Below, one piece after another: positions 25,615 through 39,819 of a DNA stretch of 64,000 nucleotides. Numbering within the stretch: position 1 is the stretch's first letter; each line of letters begins with the position of its first letter. Source of the stretch: Acheta domesticus (lineage: Eukaryota; Arthropoda; Insecta; Orthoptera; Gryllidae); assembly GCA_031308135.1 (NCBI GenBank), contig JAHLJT010002630.1:99038918-99102917 (forward strand). Direction: 5' to 3'. Below the pieces are notes generated by a model, which was given only the letters and a program-made list of their open reading frames with translations, did no database searches and was not told where the DNA came from. Both the position numbers and the translations under genes were made by a program.

Positions 25615-25848
25615 CAGTGGTGTCAAGGTCTGCTACTGGTGGCAGTGGCACGCCGCGCGGCACCGTGCCATACCACAAGCTTCTCTGCGCCACTAGCTTT
25701 GGGAGAGGAAACTATTAGTAACCCCGCCGTTTTACAATAGTGATGGCGTTGTCTCTTGCGGCGGGGTTATGAACTGCGTGGAGAGGCGATTTCGTCGGGG
25801 CACTCGTGCTACGGACTTTCGCTCATGCCATCGACCTTGATAACACAG
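25615..25848. mobile_element. hAT-type MITE, 234 bp, copy 2 only
   Basis: The ends are CAGTGGTGTCAAGGTC and (reverse complement) CTGTGTTATCAAGGTC. It is flanked by acCTAGgg (25607-25614) and accaaggc (25849-25856), a degenerate 8-bp duplication. Copy 1 has a single acttaggg at the empty site near 10470. The inside matches 54897-55118 in reverse orientation (actggtggc..tggcac, cttctctgcgc, actattagtaacc). Confidence 0.85.
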
Positions 25849-26041
25849 ACCAAGGCGTTAGCAGTGAAGGAAAATGTAAACTCCTACGCTTCTCTTTTCG
25901 CATTCATATTTGGAGTAAAATTGTATAATATAAACAAAAAACTGATTTGTTTTAAATTATAATGTTGTAAGAAAGGCAAAGATAAACGCAAAATAAGAAT
26001 AATAAGGGAGTTGTAGTTTCCAATGAAAAAATTGTAATAAT

Positions 26042-26510
26042 ATTTTCCCCTCGGGTGATGGCGGTGGTATTCACTCGATGCATAGTGAAATCCAGCGCCG
26101 ACTACCATCGGCAAGCGACGTTTTTCCACACCCAGGTATTTCCCACCAGTGGGTGCAACGCCTCTTCCGGGACAAGCTCTAAGCTCCCGACCGGTCTCCC
26201 GGAATGTGTGATAGTGTAGTGCATATAAGTATAAGTGTTTGTGAGGGGAGAGAAAGGAAAGATCGCTCGCGGTCGTTGGCCCGTTTAATACTGCTCCGGC
26301 AGTCACCTGGTACTGATGGGAGAAACTACGTTAAACTGCCGATCTGAGTAGCCGGCCGCTAGAATTCTCCTCCAGACAGCGTCTGAACTCAACCTAGCTA
26401 CGTAGCTAGTGTCGAAAATCCTGCCACCGTGGGGACTTGAACCCTGTGACCTCTCGGTAAGAGACATTGCAGTGACATCAGTTGCACGGTGTTATGCATC
26501 AACCGGCTAA
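26042..26510 (-). mobile_element. SINE family A, copy 2 counterpart
   Basis: The B box is GGTTCAAGTCC (complement of 26433-26443) and the head reads TTAGCCGGTTGATGCATAAC on the minus strand. It is the same insertion as 10664-11128. Confidence 0.75.
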
Positions 26511-29500
26511 GCGCCATTTTTGAAAAAATTAGATATGGACGCCATCAGTTGCATTGGACCATGTTCTACATGTACGCAAACTTTTGGCGCCAAATCTGTA
26601 AAAATGCGCTTATAATTAATGAAAAATGTAAACTCTATCAGCCACATCAGGGATTTTATGTTTCGCAACAACCGGTTATAAACCTAGATCTTCAATTCTG
26701 GTGTTATTAATTTCACATTGTGCAGGTAAGCGCCAGATATTCCACTCATGTTTGTGTAGCTTGGCGCTTCACTGAATGAAATAATTTAATTACAGTTTTT
26801 AGAGCTGAAAATGTAATAAAACCTTTGAACACGATTATCTCAAAACTTGTATGACGTCGCATAGCCTGTTGATGCATAACATCGTCCAGTTGATGTTCTG
26901 AACCACCTACGTCGGTGCTGCCTTCTCGAAAAAGGGCGGCGTCGAATGGGGTATTGGCGGCGGCGACGCTTTGATCGCAGGAGCCGCTGATGACGTCACA
27001 CACCACAAATAATGGGGCGCAAGCGGGGTGAGGGCACTGATGCCAGGGTCAGGGATACAGATTCAGCTTGGCAATACAGTAGTGCTAAAAAAAACCGCAT
27101 CACCTCGTTCACAGTTGTAATCCACAATATAATTCTGAAAATACACCACTTGATTTGCAAAAATCGAGTGAGTTAGGAAGGTAATGGAATCAAAAATATC
27201 ATGTAACCTACATAAAATATATGATTATCAATTTTGAGAGCATATTGGATTAGGGAAATACAGAAAGCCCATTTTCTTTAGGTGATGCGGTAGCTTTGAG
27301 CACCACTGTAAATACGCTAGCAGACTGAAGGATACATATTAAACTGTTAAACTGAATCTTCTTGAACGATTTTTTGAATGTCCCTTAAAAAAGTCTCGCA
27401 TCTTGATGAGCGCGTGGCCTCATACTGGCCTCTCAATCCCCAGAGCTTGGGAAATACCTGGTCGCAAATTCGGGTAAAGATCTATTGCAGATGGCTTTCT
27501 CCTGTTAAAGTATCGCTCACGCTAAATGAATCGATTTAAATTGAAAACAAACTAAAGTAACAAGTGAGTAAGATAAAAGTTCCACATGTCAGTAGCAACT
27601 CTGTTACTTATTTCCAGCACACGCAGAAATTGAATGCAAACTATGTAGTCTTTGGCCGTAATATAGGTGTCTATTGTTTCGTTTAATACCCGGGAACTTA
27701 GGAAAAATTTTAAAAAAGTGCACTATTTCGATGTTGACTGAAAAATGCAAATAGTTGATTCTGTTATCCCATAATGCGTGGACCGACGGAATTCTCATAT
27801 TCACTGTGTCACTGCTTACGATACAGTTGGCATCATGCGACAGAGAGGTTCCAAGTAAGGCGATTCCTGCCATTAAATATTTGCCATTCACGTTTTACGA
27901 TATGAAACAGCAAGTTTCGGGCTCGGGACCAGGGCCTCCAGTGTTCAAGGGTTATAAAAAAGGTTCAAGGGTTATAGTTATTAAAAAATTATTTAATACT
28001 AATTTTTTCAAGAAATGAAATAAAAGACTTATAGAAAAGTGATGTATAATTAAACTATATGCAAAAAGTGACATGAGGAAGTGATGTGTCGCGCATCATT
28101 GGATAATATTTATAATATGGAATGTTGCTGGTTGATGCGTTTCAATTTTATATCGTACGATTCAATAACAAAATAAAACTACTTTGTAGTTTTTTTTAAT
28201 GTAATTATAAATCTGTTGTTCTTAATGAATTACACATACATGTTTAAATTTTTTGTTTTAATAATAATATTAAATTGAAACACTAAGAAATACTTTCAAA
28301 AGTTTTTAAAAAAATACAAAATACTGTGGGAATTGATAGGATTTTCTTTATAGTTCCGCAATGAAATTGTGGGAGGAGATCGGTGAAAGAATGAATTATG
28401 ATTTGGGGGCCTCCAAATCAACCTAGATCCAAGGGCCTACAATGCTGTTAAAACGGCCCTGTTCGTGGTACATTACGAACTGCGTATCTGCATATAATAT
28501 TACCCTATGTTATTTCAGAATTCCAAAGACTATTTTTGTTAAAATATTTAGTTTATTTTAGTGTTATACGAAAGTATCTTATGTGTTCATAGGCAATCTA
28601 CGTGCTTTTTGGAAAATAATTTCGTGTGGTTTTGTTCAAAAACATTTTTTAGAGCTGCAGTTCAAAAGTTATGTTCTAAAAACCTATTTAGGCACTCGCT
28701 GGCAATTATTTGTATATACTTGTACCATTTAATAAAGGTTCATGAACTAATTTACACATACTGGTAGATTTTCGACATTTGTTAGATAAATAACTATTAT
28801 ATAACTATATAAATAAAGGAAATATCCCTACATACGTTGTATTTTACAATTTACTTTCATAGATTTTTATCTATCACGTCTCATTGTTAAATTTGTTCTC
28901 CCAACAACCGTCACGTAAAATCAAGGGGCGTATAGGTAACACAATCAACTAATAAAATGATAAAACATTAACGTGATACTGTACTACAGCCAATCATCTA
29001 ACTTCAGTGAACTTTGATAAATCCTACAATAAATGCTTAAGACTCAGTTGTTTATAATAAGCAGAAAAACGGTATTTACCACCTTTAAGTGCAAGAGAAC
29101 TAACGGTACATTGTCAAACAACCTATCATAATTGCTGAACAGCTGTCACTCACTTGGAATGTTCATTGTTGGCAGACATCCCACCGCCTTTTTAGTAGTC
29201 GACGTTATACTTGGGTTTTTATTTCTTGGCGTGTGGGGGGCTGTCTTTACGATGAAATATCTCACGGTATTTCGCGTCGTTCTCGGATGTGACGCTAGGA
29301 GTCGCATGATCGCCAGCACTGCTCGATAGTCGCGATCGTGCGACTCCCAGCGACTGTGAACGACGCGAAATACCCTGAGATATTCCATCGATATCCCATC
29401 CGAATTATCGAATATCCGAACTCTACGTAGTTCGGATAATGGACGTCCCACCGTAAAACAAAACTAAAGAAACGGAGTAAAGGGGCACTGCCATCGCCTG

Positions 29501-29574
29501 TGAGCCGTGCGAAGGGGGTGGGGAGCGACGTCAAGGGAGCGAGAGGGTGGGGGAAGAGGTGGGGGAGGGGTGGG

Positions 29575-29864
29575 GGCGGTGACAAAGGCGGCGGGGGCGG
29601 CGAGGCGTGAAGCCAGGTGCCGCGCGCGGGGTACGGAGGGGACCGAACCCCCGTCTCCGTGCAGGGTAAATTTAGATTTGGGCTCCCCTCGGTTTGGAGC
29701 GACAGAGGAGGACCGACCGGCCGGGCCCTTTGGAGTGGCGGCGGGGCGGGCCGGGCCGCTGCCTTGCACCCGAGTCTGGCCCTTGCCCTTCAGACGGGCG
29801 GGCGGGTGGGTGGGCTTTGTGCTTTGCAAGCGCGCTTCTGAGACGTCAGTTTGTTTGCGTGTGT
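29575..29864. other. GC-rich segment identical between copies, counterpart
   Basis: It is identical to 14901-15190. The G-rich run just upstream differs in length. Confidence 0.4.
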
Positions 29865-30606
29865 GTGTGTGTGTGTGTCTGCACGTGCGCCCGTGTGGCA
29901 CGACGGATAAATCTTGCGTGTGTATGTGTGTGTGTGTCTCTGATGGTGTATGCGTGTGTGTGAGTATGCGCACGAGCTCATGGTCACCCACACTCAAACA
30001 CACACACACACACACACACACATACTATTTGCCAGTCGTGTCCGTGGCTATTTCTTGGTTTCTAGAATATAAATATCTATTCCTATTTTAGTGAAAACAG
30101 GCATCTGAAGATCACGCCACTTTATAAAAATAGAAGACATCTCTTTGATGGATATAAATGGTATTTTAATATCTGTAAATGTCATATTTTTTAACCTTAA
30201 CTGTCGTTTAAAAGTAGCGACAAATATTTAGAAAAAGTGGGGTACTTTAGTAATTATTCTGTATTTCTTAGTTTTTAGCCAATAAATGCAATTATGTGTA
30301 TCCCATAAAAAATCCGTGTCATCAGATAAACTGTGTCATCAGATCACTTTATAAAAATATTTCTTTGGCGAAAATAAACAATATCTGAAATATTTTTAAT
30401 TGCCTGAATCATTTTTGAAATCACGTTTTCAAAAAGTCCACAACGAATCTATAGGAGTTAAGAAATATTTTGACGGAGACCGCTTGCAAGTTTCTGTATT
30501 TCTTTGCTATCAGATTCCAATATAAAGCACGATAAAAAAGGTTTTTATGTTCTTTAGGAAACCAACTGCCGATATATTGTAATAATTAAAATTGAATTGA
30601 ATTGAA

Positions 30607-31095
30607 TTGCCTTATTTTATGTGGCGAGCCTCAGGTCATGAGGCCTGCTCTTCCGTCTGACCACGCAAATTTCGCTACGCTCCTTACCCAGCGATATTCT
30701 TCTCCCACTGAGTGTGGAGATCATGTGCCGACATATACGTCTTGCGCTGTTTCCGCAACCAGATATCTCCCACCAACAGCTCACCGCTTCTGCCGGGACA
30801 AGCTCTGAGCTGCCGACCGGCCTCCCGGCAAGTGTGGTAGTGTAGTGCATGTTAGTGTAAGTGTGTAAGTAAGGGGTGTGCGACAAGGAGGAGGAAGAAT
30901 GATTACGCAGTCTTGGCCCATTTGTTAGGGTACTGCTCCGGCATTCATCTGGTTTGGATCGGAGAAATTGTGGCAACCTACCGATCAGGGCAGCCGGCCG
31001 CTAGAATTCTCCTCCAGACCGCGGCCCAGCTATCGCCCAGAATTCGGCCCAGCTATCCACCAACTGCAGAAAAGAGGGGGAGTGAAGCTGGCTCT
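30607..31095 (-). mobile_element. SINE family A relative, copy 2 counterpart
   Basis: It is the same insertion and (CAATT)n tail as 15915-16395. Confidence 0.6.
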
Positions 31096-31244
31096 TCCGA
31101 ATGAAAAATCCTCAAGCGTCAAAGTTTATGAGCTACATTCAAATCACCTATATTGTCTTCTTCTTTACAAAATGGAAAACGGAACGTAGTGTAATAGGCG
31201 TGGTCTGGCCGACGAGCAGACTTGATGGCCTGAGCATCGCTTCG

Positions 31245-31425
31245 TAAAACTAGTGGTGCTACCAAATCACATACTTTCTCGCATTGTTCGTAAATGTTCC
31301 GCAATATTATTCTATTACATAAACCAGCAAAAGTGTTTTTAACCGAAAAATTTTGTTTCTGTTCCGAGAGGCGATCTCAGAGTTAACTTGCCGGTATTCA
31401 TACCACTACGCCACATCAGCGCTCA
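31245..31425 (-). mobile_element. tRNA-derived SINE (family C), first copy
   Basis: The minus-strand head GTGGCGTAGTGGTAT (complement of 31400-31414) resembles a tRNA A-box region. The B box is decayed. The rest (gttaactctgag..cacttttgct..tgcggaacatttacgaac) aligns with 31574-31745. This is the element truncated at the gap in copy 1. Confidence 0.6.
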
Positions 31426-31573
31426 TGGATCAGGTTCGGGCCGAGGCATAAAAACGTAATTGCCCAATTTATGTAAAGAAAACTACAAATAATTTGAGAC
31501 AAGTTATATAAAATTCCACAATAGATATTTTTTTCCTTTTTCATTCACATTGAAAACGTCAATTCGTCATCGA

Positions 31574-31745
31574 GTGCTACCAAAACACATACATTTTTAC
31601 ATTGTTATAAATGCTCCGCAATAACATACAATTACATAAACGAGCAAAAGTGTATTCAATCAGTAGTTTTTTTTCCATTCCGACAGACGAACCCAGTTCC
31701 TCAGAGTTAACGTGCTGGCGCTGATACCACTACGCCACACAAGCG
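31574..31745 (-). mobile_element. tRNA-derived SINE (family C), second copy
   Basis: The head is TGGCGTAGTGGTATCAGCG (minus strand, ending near 31738), with a B-like GGGTTCGTCTG (complement of 31684-31694). It aligns along its length with 31245-31425, only about 150 bp away and in the same orientation. Confidence 0.6.
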
Positions 31746-32659
31746 CAGTGCGCTAGAAAATTCGTTGTTTTCCGGCGAACGATTACATAACGTTCTCTTC
31801 TTTAGAAGTATTCGTAAGGCGAGAAAGTAAAACGACTTGATTGATCGATAGCGAAATGTGAGGAAAATTGTCATTCAAATTGTTTTCAGATGGGAGTGAG
31901 CAAACGCTTCTTTTCTATCCTACTTTTTTTATGTCCATGATCTTGTGGATAACAATTTTTTGTTTCTCCAAGAAGGATTCCGTTGATTGTAGAAGCATCT
32001 ATATTCTGTTTTTTGCAGTTATATATTTAAACATAAATATTACCGATATGCAGAGAACGTGGTGCGTCAGTGGTGGCAAATCGCTGGTTTGTCAGCATCT
32101 TTCCGGATTTCTCGTGAACTTTCTCGTCAGCGGTGAATCAAAATGTTGTTTCCTCATTGAGATACGCTTATCTGTCCCTTTTTTTAATTTCGCGACACAC
32201 TGACACACTTACGTAGAAGAGCACTTTCCACGAATTGCGCTTACAAGTCTGCGATTAATTTCAGTTGCTGAAACACCTTTTGACATGAGAAAGATGTTCG
32301 CCGCCATTTGGTCTACTTGCTCTTCATTGCTATCAGATGAACCACTGAAGCAAGTGACTTCAAGGCAGTCACTGAAGCAAGGGAAACGATGCGATCAATG
32401 TTAGATACGATCAATGTCGATTACATGGCCCCAGTCGTTTCAAATCTGAGCATGCAAGAGGAGAATGACAAAGTGCGATAAACCTAAATGTGTCATGCGA
32501 AAGTTGCATCGGTTCTTAGTGAAATATATCATATTACGTGAATATGTACGTCACAGTAGTAACAAAAAAGACATGCACATCACACTTCCTGACATCACAC
32601 AATCCATCACACACACACACCGAAATACACATTTTCACATCGCAATACTCCCATCCCAT

Positions 32660-32660
<1 letters not shown>
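31746..32660. other. No confident gene; weak minus-strand coding-like stretch
   Basis: On the minus strand, about 32405 down to 32216, a frame of roughly 60 codons ends in TAA and reads SSDSNEEQVDQMAANIF, then MSKGVSATEINRRLVSA. It looks protein-like but matches no family I recognise. It may be an exon or transposon remnant. The plus-strand ORF at 31868-32203 is not supported. Confidence 0.2.
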
Positions 32661-34620
<1,960 letters not shown>

Positions 34621-37160
34621 TGGTCAACATTTATCTTGGGTCCGGAATGGGAAGCCCCTCGACCAATGAGAGTACAGCAAATGGCGGCGAAGATTTCCAG
34701 CTGACCCACACACAATCGTACTATGCAGAATGTCTGAAAATAAATGTTACAAGCTTCAAGGGTAATTAGGGTGTGGGAGTTGATCATCTTCGTTGCCCAT
34801 TAATATGTGGTAGAGAAATTGCATAATACGAAGTTACATTTGCTTCATTTGCCCCTTATTGAAAGACAAATCACCATACTCTGGCGTTTGACAAGTGACC
34901 TTCTGGCGCAGTCAACGTGTTCGTGTGCCTGGAGAATATCAACGCTTTCTGAGACGCCTACCAATTAGAAGAAAATGCTACATACTAAACTTGGTTTTAA
35001 GTGGGGAAAGGAATTTATCGTAATTAAAAATGCAAAATATGTACTTATGTATTTACTTCCTTTTTCCATAACATGAAGTTTGGCTCCACAATAGCCATTA
35101 GTAAAAACAATAGCCACAATAGCCAATAGTAAAATAAAAATTCATTATTGTGTTTAAAATTGCTCTCTGCAAGCATTTTGCGGACATAGGACGTCGCCGA
35201 TCAGTTCTTAACGTGGATTTAGACTTTTGAAAATAGGTTCTATCCCTACAGAAGTAATTGTACACTAGTCTTTGTCTCGTATAAGGTTTTTTTTCGAAAC
35301 ATAAAATACTTTCGTAGTATTTACTACGATGTTTATGAGGAGCTGGTGTTCAAGTGAATAGTAGTAGGTGATGTAACCTGGGGGACATATCACCTAAGGA
35401 ACTTACCCCCACCAAATAGAACAACGCAGTTAGACAATAATCTATAAAAAAATGGTGTTAGTTTTCGATCAAGTAACGAATGTACTGTTTGAAATATAAA
35501 CAAGCACATGGTTGAAATTACTACTGCTCAACAAAAATACGCTCATCCTTGATTCCGAGTACGGTTTCCAAAATGCGGCGGGGTGGGGGAGTTTGACAAT
35601 TCACCGCGGAGATATGGTAGTCAGAATCGCAACCACAATGTATTTGATTTGTAAGAAAGATGATTACGTAATATACTGGTATATTGTAACGCGCATCTGA
35701 AATGATCCGTTTCAACGTATAAATATATTAAAATGTAACGAAATATATACTAATACGTAAAATATGTCAAAATATGTAATTATACCAAAATATGTAAAAG
35801 TATGTAAAATAAAAGTTGTTCTAATTCATTTAAAATGTCTTGTAAACTCTAAAAAATATTATTCAATGCAGGTATCTTGTTCCTGTAAGAACATGTAATT
35901 ACATAGAAATCCGTTCACTAGTTATAAGCAATTCCTCGTTCACTTACGTTGGCAAGAAGGTATAATCTTCGACCACCCACTTGTCCCGTAAGTTTCTTAC
36001 ATCTGTTCTGAGATACCTGTAATGAAACAGAACACCTACTGTAACAATTAGCCTACTGGCTCACCAGATTTCACGAAATAACGAAAATGATATTTTTACT
36101 TCCTCGTAAATATAAAATACTGTAACACTGTCAAAAGATAGCGTCGAGATTTTGACGGAAATATAGGTGTTGGAAGACTCTAATCCACAAAAAGGTGTTT
36201 TTTAACGTCTACCTCTCCCTGTGGATCTATGACAGTTTCGCGAGGTCATCGGTTCACAGAAATCACTAGACAACATAACAAAGTGTATCTTTATCCCATG
36301 ACCAATGTTAACGTATCTCCTGTGCTTTCTTTACCACTGGTTTGGCCTTGTAATGTACTAAGAGTCGGGAAGGGTTATATGACGGTGCGTATGTTAGCAC
36401 TTTCTTATTGATGTCTGCGTTCGATTTCACGCCATAATGACCAGCTCCGGGACAACGGATACTCAAGAAGACTGAGTCAGGGCGTATTATACCAAAACAC
36501 TGGATCAATAAGTTGGAAAGGTGACCTCTCTGTGTATCAAATATTTCCGGCAACTGAAAACCGACGCCTTTTATTCGTCGTACAGAAACGACATACAGAT
36601 GCGTGCAAATGAACCTGAACATAAAGGCAAAGATTTTATTACCCGTTTACAAAATTGTTAAATTCACTTCCGTCTTCAACAACGTAACTGGTTCATTCTA
36701 ACATTATTCGTAACATTATTTCGAATAACTGAAAAGTTTCTCACATTGCTGTCATTAGGTGAAAATCTCAAAGGATGGACGTGTGCATTTGCAGTTTCGA
36801 GTTTTCTTTTCTATATTGCGAATTGACAATGCTCTCGCCACACCAAAATGTTTACAAACATTGATTTTAGCTCGGAAAACATGGATGAAGCACAGTCAAA
36901 TTTCTCTGCAATGTGATGATTGTGGATGATTCTAAATTCAATTTTAAATCGACACCGAGCAATGTTCTTTTTATTGCCGAGGACAGAACAATTTATTATC
37001 GCGTCTGTTTCAAACAACAGATTCAACACACGGACATACACCTATACTCTACGTTTGTAACGTCAAATGCGTTTAGGCCATGTTTGAATTTTCATCCTAA
37101 AGAGGCAGAGATTTGATTATCAGGGTAGGTGCACATTATTTTTTAAAAGGGGGGAATCAG
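34621..37160. other. AT-rich DNA, no gene seen
   Basis: An acatatttt-type tract (minus strand) at 35735-35810 resembles the interior of 48958-49634. No supported coding or RNA gene was found. Confidence 0.5.
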
Positions 37161-37553
37161 CATTTTAACCCGGCAGTAGGCGCGCCAAGTTTTTGTGACA
37201 AATTGAGGCGCGCGGGGTGCCTCAGTCGCCCCACAGTGAAAATGTCAAGAAAACAATTAATAACAAACTATTTTGTTTCTTTAATGAATATAGATTAATT
37301 TCCAAGTATTTATGCATAGTTTGGAAACGGGTATAAATAAAATTTTAATTTTAAGAATGTTCTTTCTGCAAACAACTTTTACAAAGCAGGAGTTCACGAA
37401 TTTTCTCATCGCGTATAGGATCTCTTTTGCGCTTAAAAAACAATAAAAATTATAAAAATATAAATAATATGACGTAAAATATGATGTAACTATATTACAG
37501 AATACAATATATATTACAATATAAATAAATATATACAAATATACATACAAATA

Positions 37554-38445
37554 CCGGGTGTTTTTTATATCGTTCGCCGAAGATTCCGGCCGCGTCGCCC
37601 GGGCAGTCGAGGGCTCATTCGCCCGGCAAACCGCTGACTCAACTCCCGTGCTATCCGAGAACTATCGCTGCGCCGCTTAACGTACCTTAAAGAAGATGTT
37701 GAAAGTGGTGTCCTTCGGTTCGAATGCATTCTTGGCACCTCCGAAACACATTCTGATTTGCCCTTTGAGGTAAGTCTCGAGGAACTGCTGCGATTTTCTC
37801 TTCAATAGAGCTTCACGAACAATCACTTCACGACATAAAGATCGGAATGTGGTGTGCGTTGAGTTCCACAAGAATTATCGGACCTATTTTTTTCAACACC
37901 ACCGTTACTGCTGACGTTTACATACATCAAATATTGGCATTATTCTTCGAACAACTGACACCAGAGGAAAGGCACCATGAATACTTTCAACAGGATTCAG
38001 CAACTGCTCACAGTGCTGTACGATCCATGAACTTTTTAAATAATGTTTATTGTGACGATCGTATAATTAATCGTGGGTTATGGCCTCCTAGATCACTTGA
38101 TCTATCTCCTTGTGATTTTTTCCTGTGGGGGTACTTGAATGATCAGGTGTATGCAGAAAACCCGCATTCGGAAGAAGAGCTCCGGCGCTCTATTGAAGAG
38201 AAAATCGCAGCAATTCCTCGAGACTTACTTCAAAGGGCAAATCAGAATGTGTTTCGGAGGTGCCAAGAATGCATTCGAGCCGAAGGACACCACTTTCAGC
38301 ATCTTCTTTAAGGTACGTTAAGCGGCGCAGCGATAGTTCTCGGATAGCACGGGAGTTGAGTCAGCGGTTTGCCGGGCGAATGAGCCCTCGACTGCCCGGG
38401 CGACGCGGCCGGAATCTTCGACGAACGATAAAAAAAAACACTCTG
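37554..38445. mobile_element. mariner/Tc1-type foldback element, 892 bp
   Basis: It is flanked by TA on both sides (37552-37553 and 38446-38447). The inverted arms 37554-37811 and 38187-38445 are about 258 bp each and nearly identical. The right arm holds the true terminal repeat and the last part of the transposase gene. The left arm is that same segment in reverse, so the 5' half of the gene is missing. It inserted into the piggyBac-type element at 37169-38839. Confidence 0.9.
37811..38311 (+). pseudogene. Transposase C-terminal fragment, mariner/Tc1 superfamily (DDE)
   Basis: This is an open frame of 166 codons, TAA at 38309-38311. Recognisable blocks in order are IKIGMWCALS (about residues 9-18), IIGPIFF, FQQDSATAHS with the second catalytic Asp, and GLWPPRSLDLSPCDFFLWGY with the third acidic position. 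By count 39 residues separate the two Asp residues, so DD39D spacing. The first catalytic Asp and the N-terminal helix-turn-helix DNA-binding domains are absent. The frame begins exactly where the inverted left arm ends, as expected if a rearrangement replaced the 5' half of the gene. There are no internal stops, which suggests the element is fairly young. It cannot encode an active transposase alone. Confidence 0.85.
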
Positions 38446-38864
38446 TATATCACAACAATATAAATATAGAATAATCATATCATTGAATTATTTGTTATAA
38501 AAACATTTCTCGAACAAAAGCATTTACCATTGTGTATATTTGAAAATGAAACCATTCTCGGTGCCATCCTGCTGAGAACTACTGTGAACAGCGTGGCAGG
38601 AAGTGATAACAAAGGTTGCGCGAGGTGACTCGGTGGCCCCCACGCAGAGCGCCATCGCCTTTGCGACGAAATTTCCAGAAAAGCACAGGAAGCAGTTGAA
38701 AGAGAAGGGTCGAGATATGTGCGCAAAGCTTTTCTCGAAAGGTATTGAAAAGCTCTCAAGATTATAAATAAACTAAAAGCACAGTGAGCTCCAAAACAAT
38801 GCTGGGGTGACTCAGGCACCCCGCGCGCCTACTGCCGGGTTAATGCTCATTCTTATATCCCAGG

Positions 38865-39045
38865 GTTGTTAGCCCTGGGGGATGGAATTAAATGATGATG
38901 ACGAGTGATGAAATGATCACACAAACCTACAGAGACACACAACACAGCCATGTCCGAGGCGGGACTCGAACCCGCGATCGTTTGGTCCGAGACCTCTACT
39001 GCACAACTGCTTAGCAATCTCGGCCATCGAATCGGCATTGTTGTT
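38865..39045 (-). mobile_element. tRNA-derived SINE (family B)
   Basis: The minus-strand A box is TGGCCGAGATTGCTAA (complement of 39011-39026) and the B box is GGTTCGAGTCC (complement of 38962-38972). The tail includes acacacaac..catttcatcactcgtc. It is the best preserved of the three family B copies, and the tRNA-like part resembles a Ser/Leu-class tRNA with a long variable arm. Confidence 0.75.
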
Positions 39046-39440
39046 ATTATTCTTATTATAAAAATTATACATTTTTAAAGGTAGTTTGAATTAAAATGGA
39101 TGTAATTTATTTCTCACAAGAGCACCTGAGGATCCCTTTTTGAACCTAAACCATGACGAATCAACCCAAGATTTTTTTTAAGAATTACATTTTATTGAAT
39201 TAGAAACACTTGAAAGCTACGGCGTATCCGGAAAGCCTTTGTGTACATTTCTCTCTTCTTTTTTTTTACTCAGCAGGGACCTTTCTGCCTCTTTAATGAT
39301 GAAGTTGGCGCATACCTAACAATGTCTGCACCCACCGCACAGAATAAGAAATTAAATTGTAAATAAGTTACGTTCCGCGGTTAATCCCCAAGCCTCCGTT
39401 CGCCGAAACCGCCCTCTCCTTTTCCTGTCGTTTCCTTTCA
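39046..39440. other. No gene seen
   Basis: AT-rich sequence with no feature recognised. Confidence 0.5.
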
Positions 39441-39464
39441 ATGCACTTACTGCCCCTCGCATTC

Positions 39465-39600
39465 TATTCCGCTCCGCCCTCGCCCCTCGCCGCCCGCCCC
39501 CACGCCGCCCGCCCCTCGCCCCTCGCCCCACGCCCCTGGCCCCACGCCCCTGCCCCCGCCCCTCGCCCCCGCGTCGGGCGTGGGCGTGGGCGTTGGGGCG
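39465..39600. repeat. C-rich cgcccctc-type tract
   Basis: Short repeats of cgcccctcg and ccccacgcccctg are followed by gggcgtgggcgtgggcg. Both strands have quadruplex or i-motif potential. It lies 230 bp from the GGCGT array and may share its origin. Confidence 0.7.
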
Positions 39601-39819
39601 ATTTAAATCGCCCACGGCGCATTAGCTGCGGCTTGTGAATAATTGAATGCCGCCCGAATGCATAAACAAAACAGGATCGCGCCGCGCAACCCGATCGAGG
39701 GGCTAAACGAAACTGGGCGAGGGAGGAGGGAGAGAGGGACTGGGGCGATGGGGGAGGAACGGCGGTGGAGGCGGGCGAAACGGGGCGTGGGCCAGTGGCG
39801 TGACTTACCGTGCTGAGGA

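Larger units (their letters stand above)
16790..31334. repeat. 14.5-kb duplicated block, copy 2
   Basis: It is collinear with 2031-16689. Copy 2 alone has the 462-bp insertion at 23620-24081, the hAT MITE at 25615-25848 and a longer interrupted GT tract. It passes without a break into unique sequence after 31334. Confidence 0.95.
37169..38839. mobile_element. piggyBac-type element, interrupted by a mariner element
   Basis: TTAA lies at both edges (37165-37168 and 38840-38843), the piggyBac target duplication. The terminal repeat CCCGGCAGTAGGCGCGC is exact at both ends. A subterminal block, GCGCGGGGTGCCTCAGTC, on the left (37210-37227) is matched in inverted form on the right (38811-38828). 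Without the inserted foldback element the length is about 780 bp. No transposase is visible, so it is non-autonomous. Confidence 0.85.
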
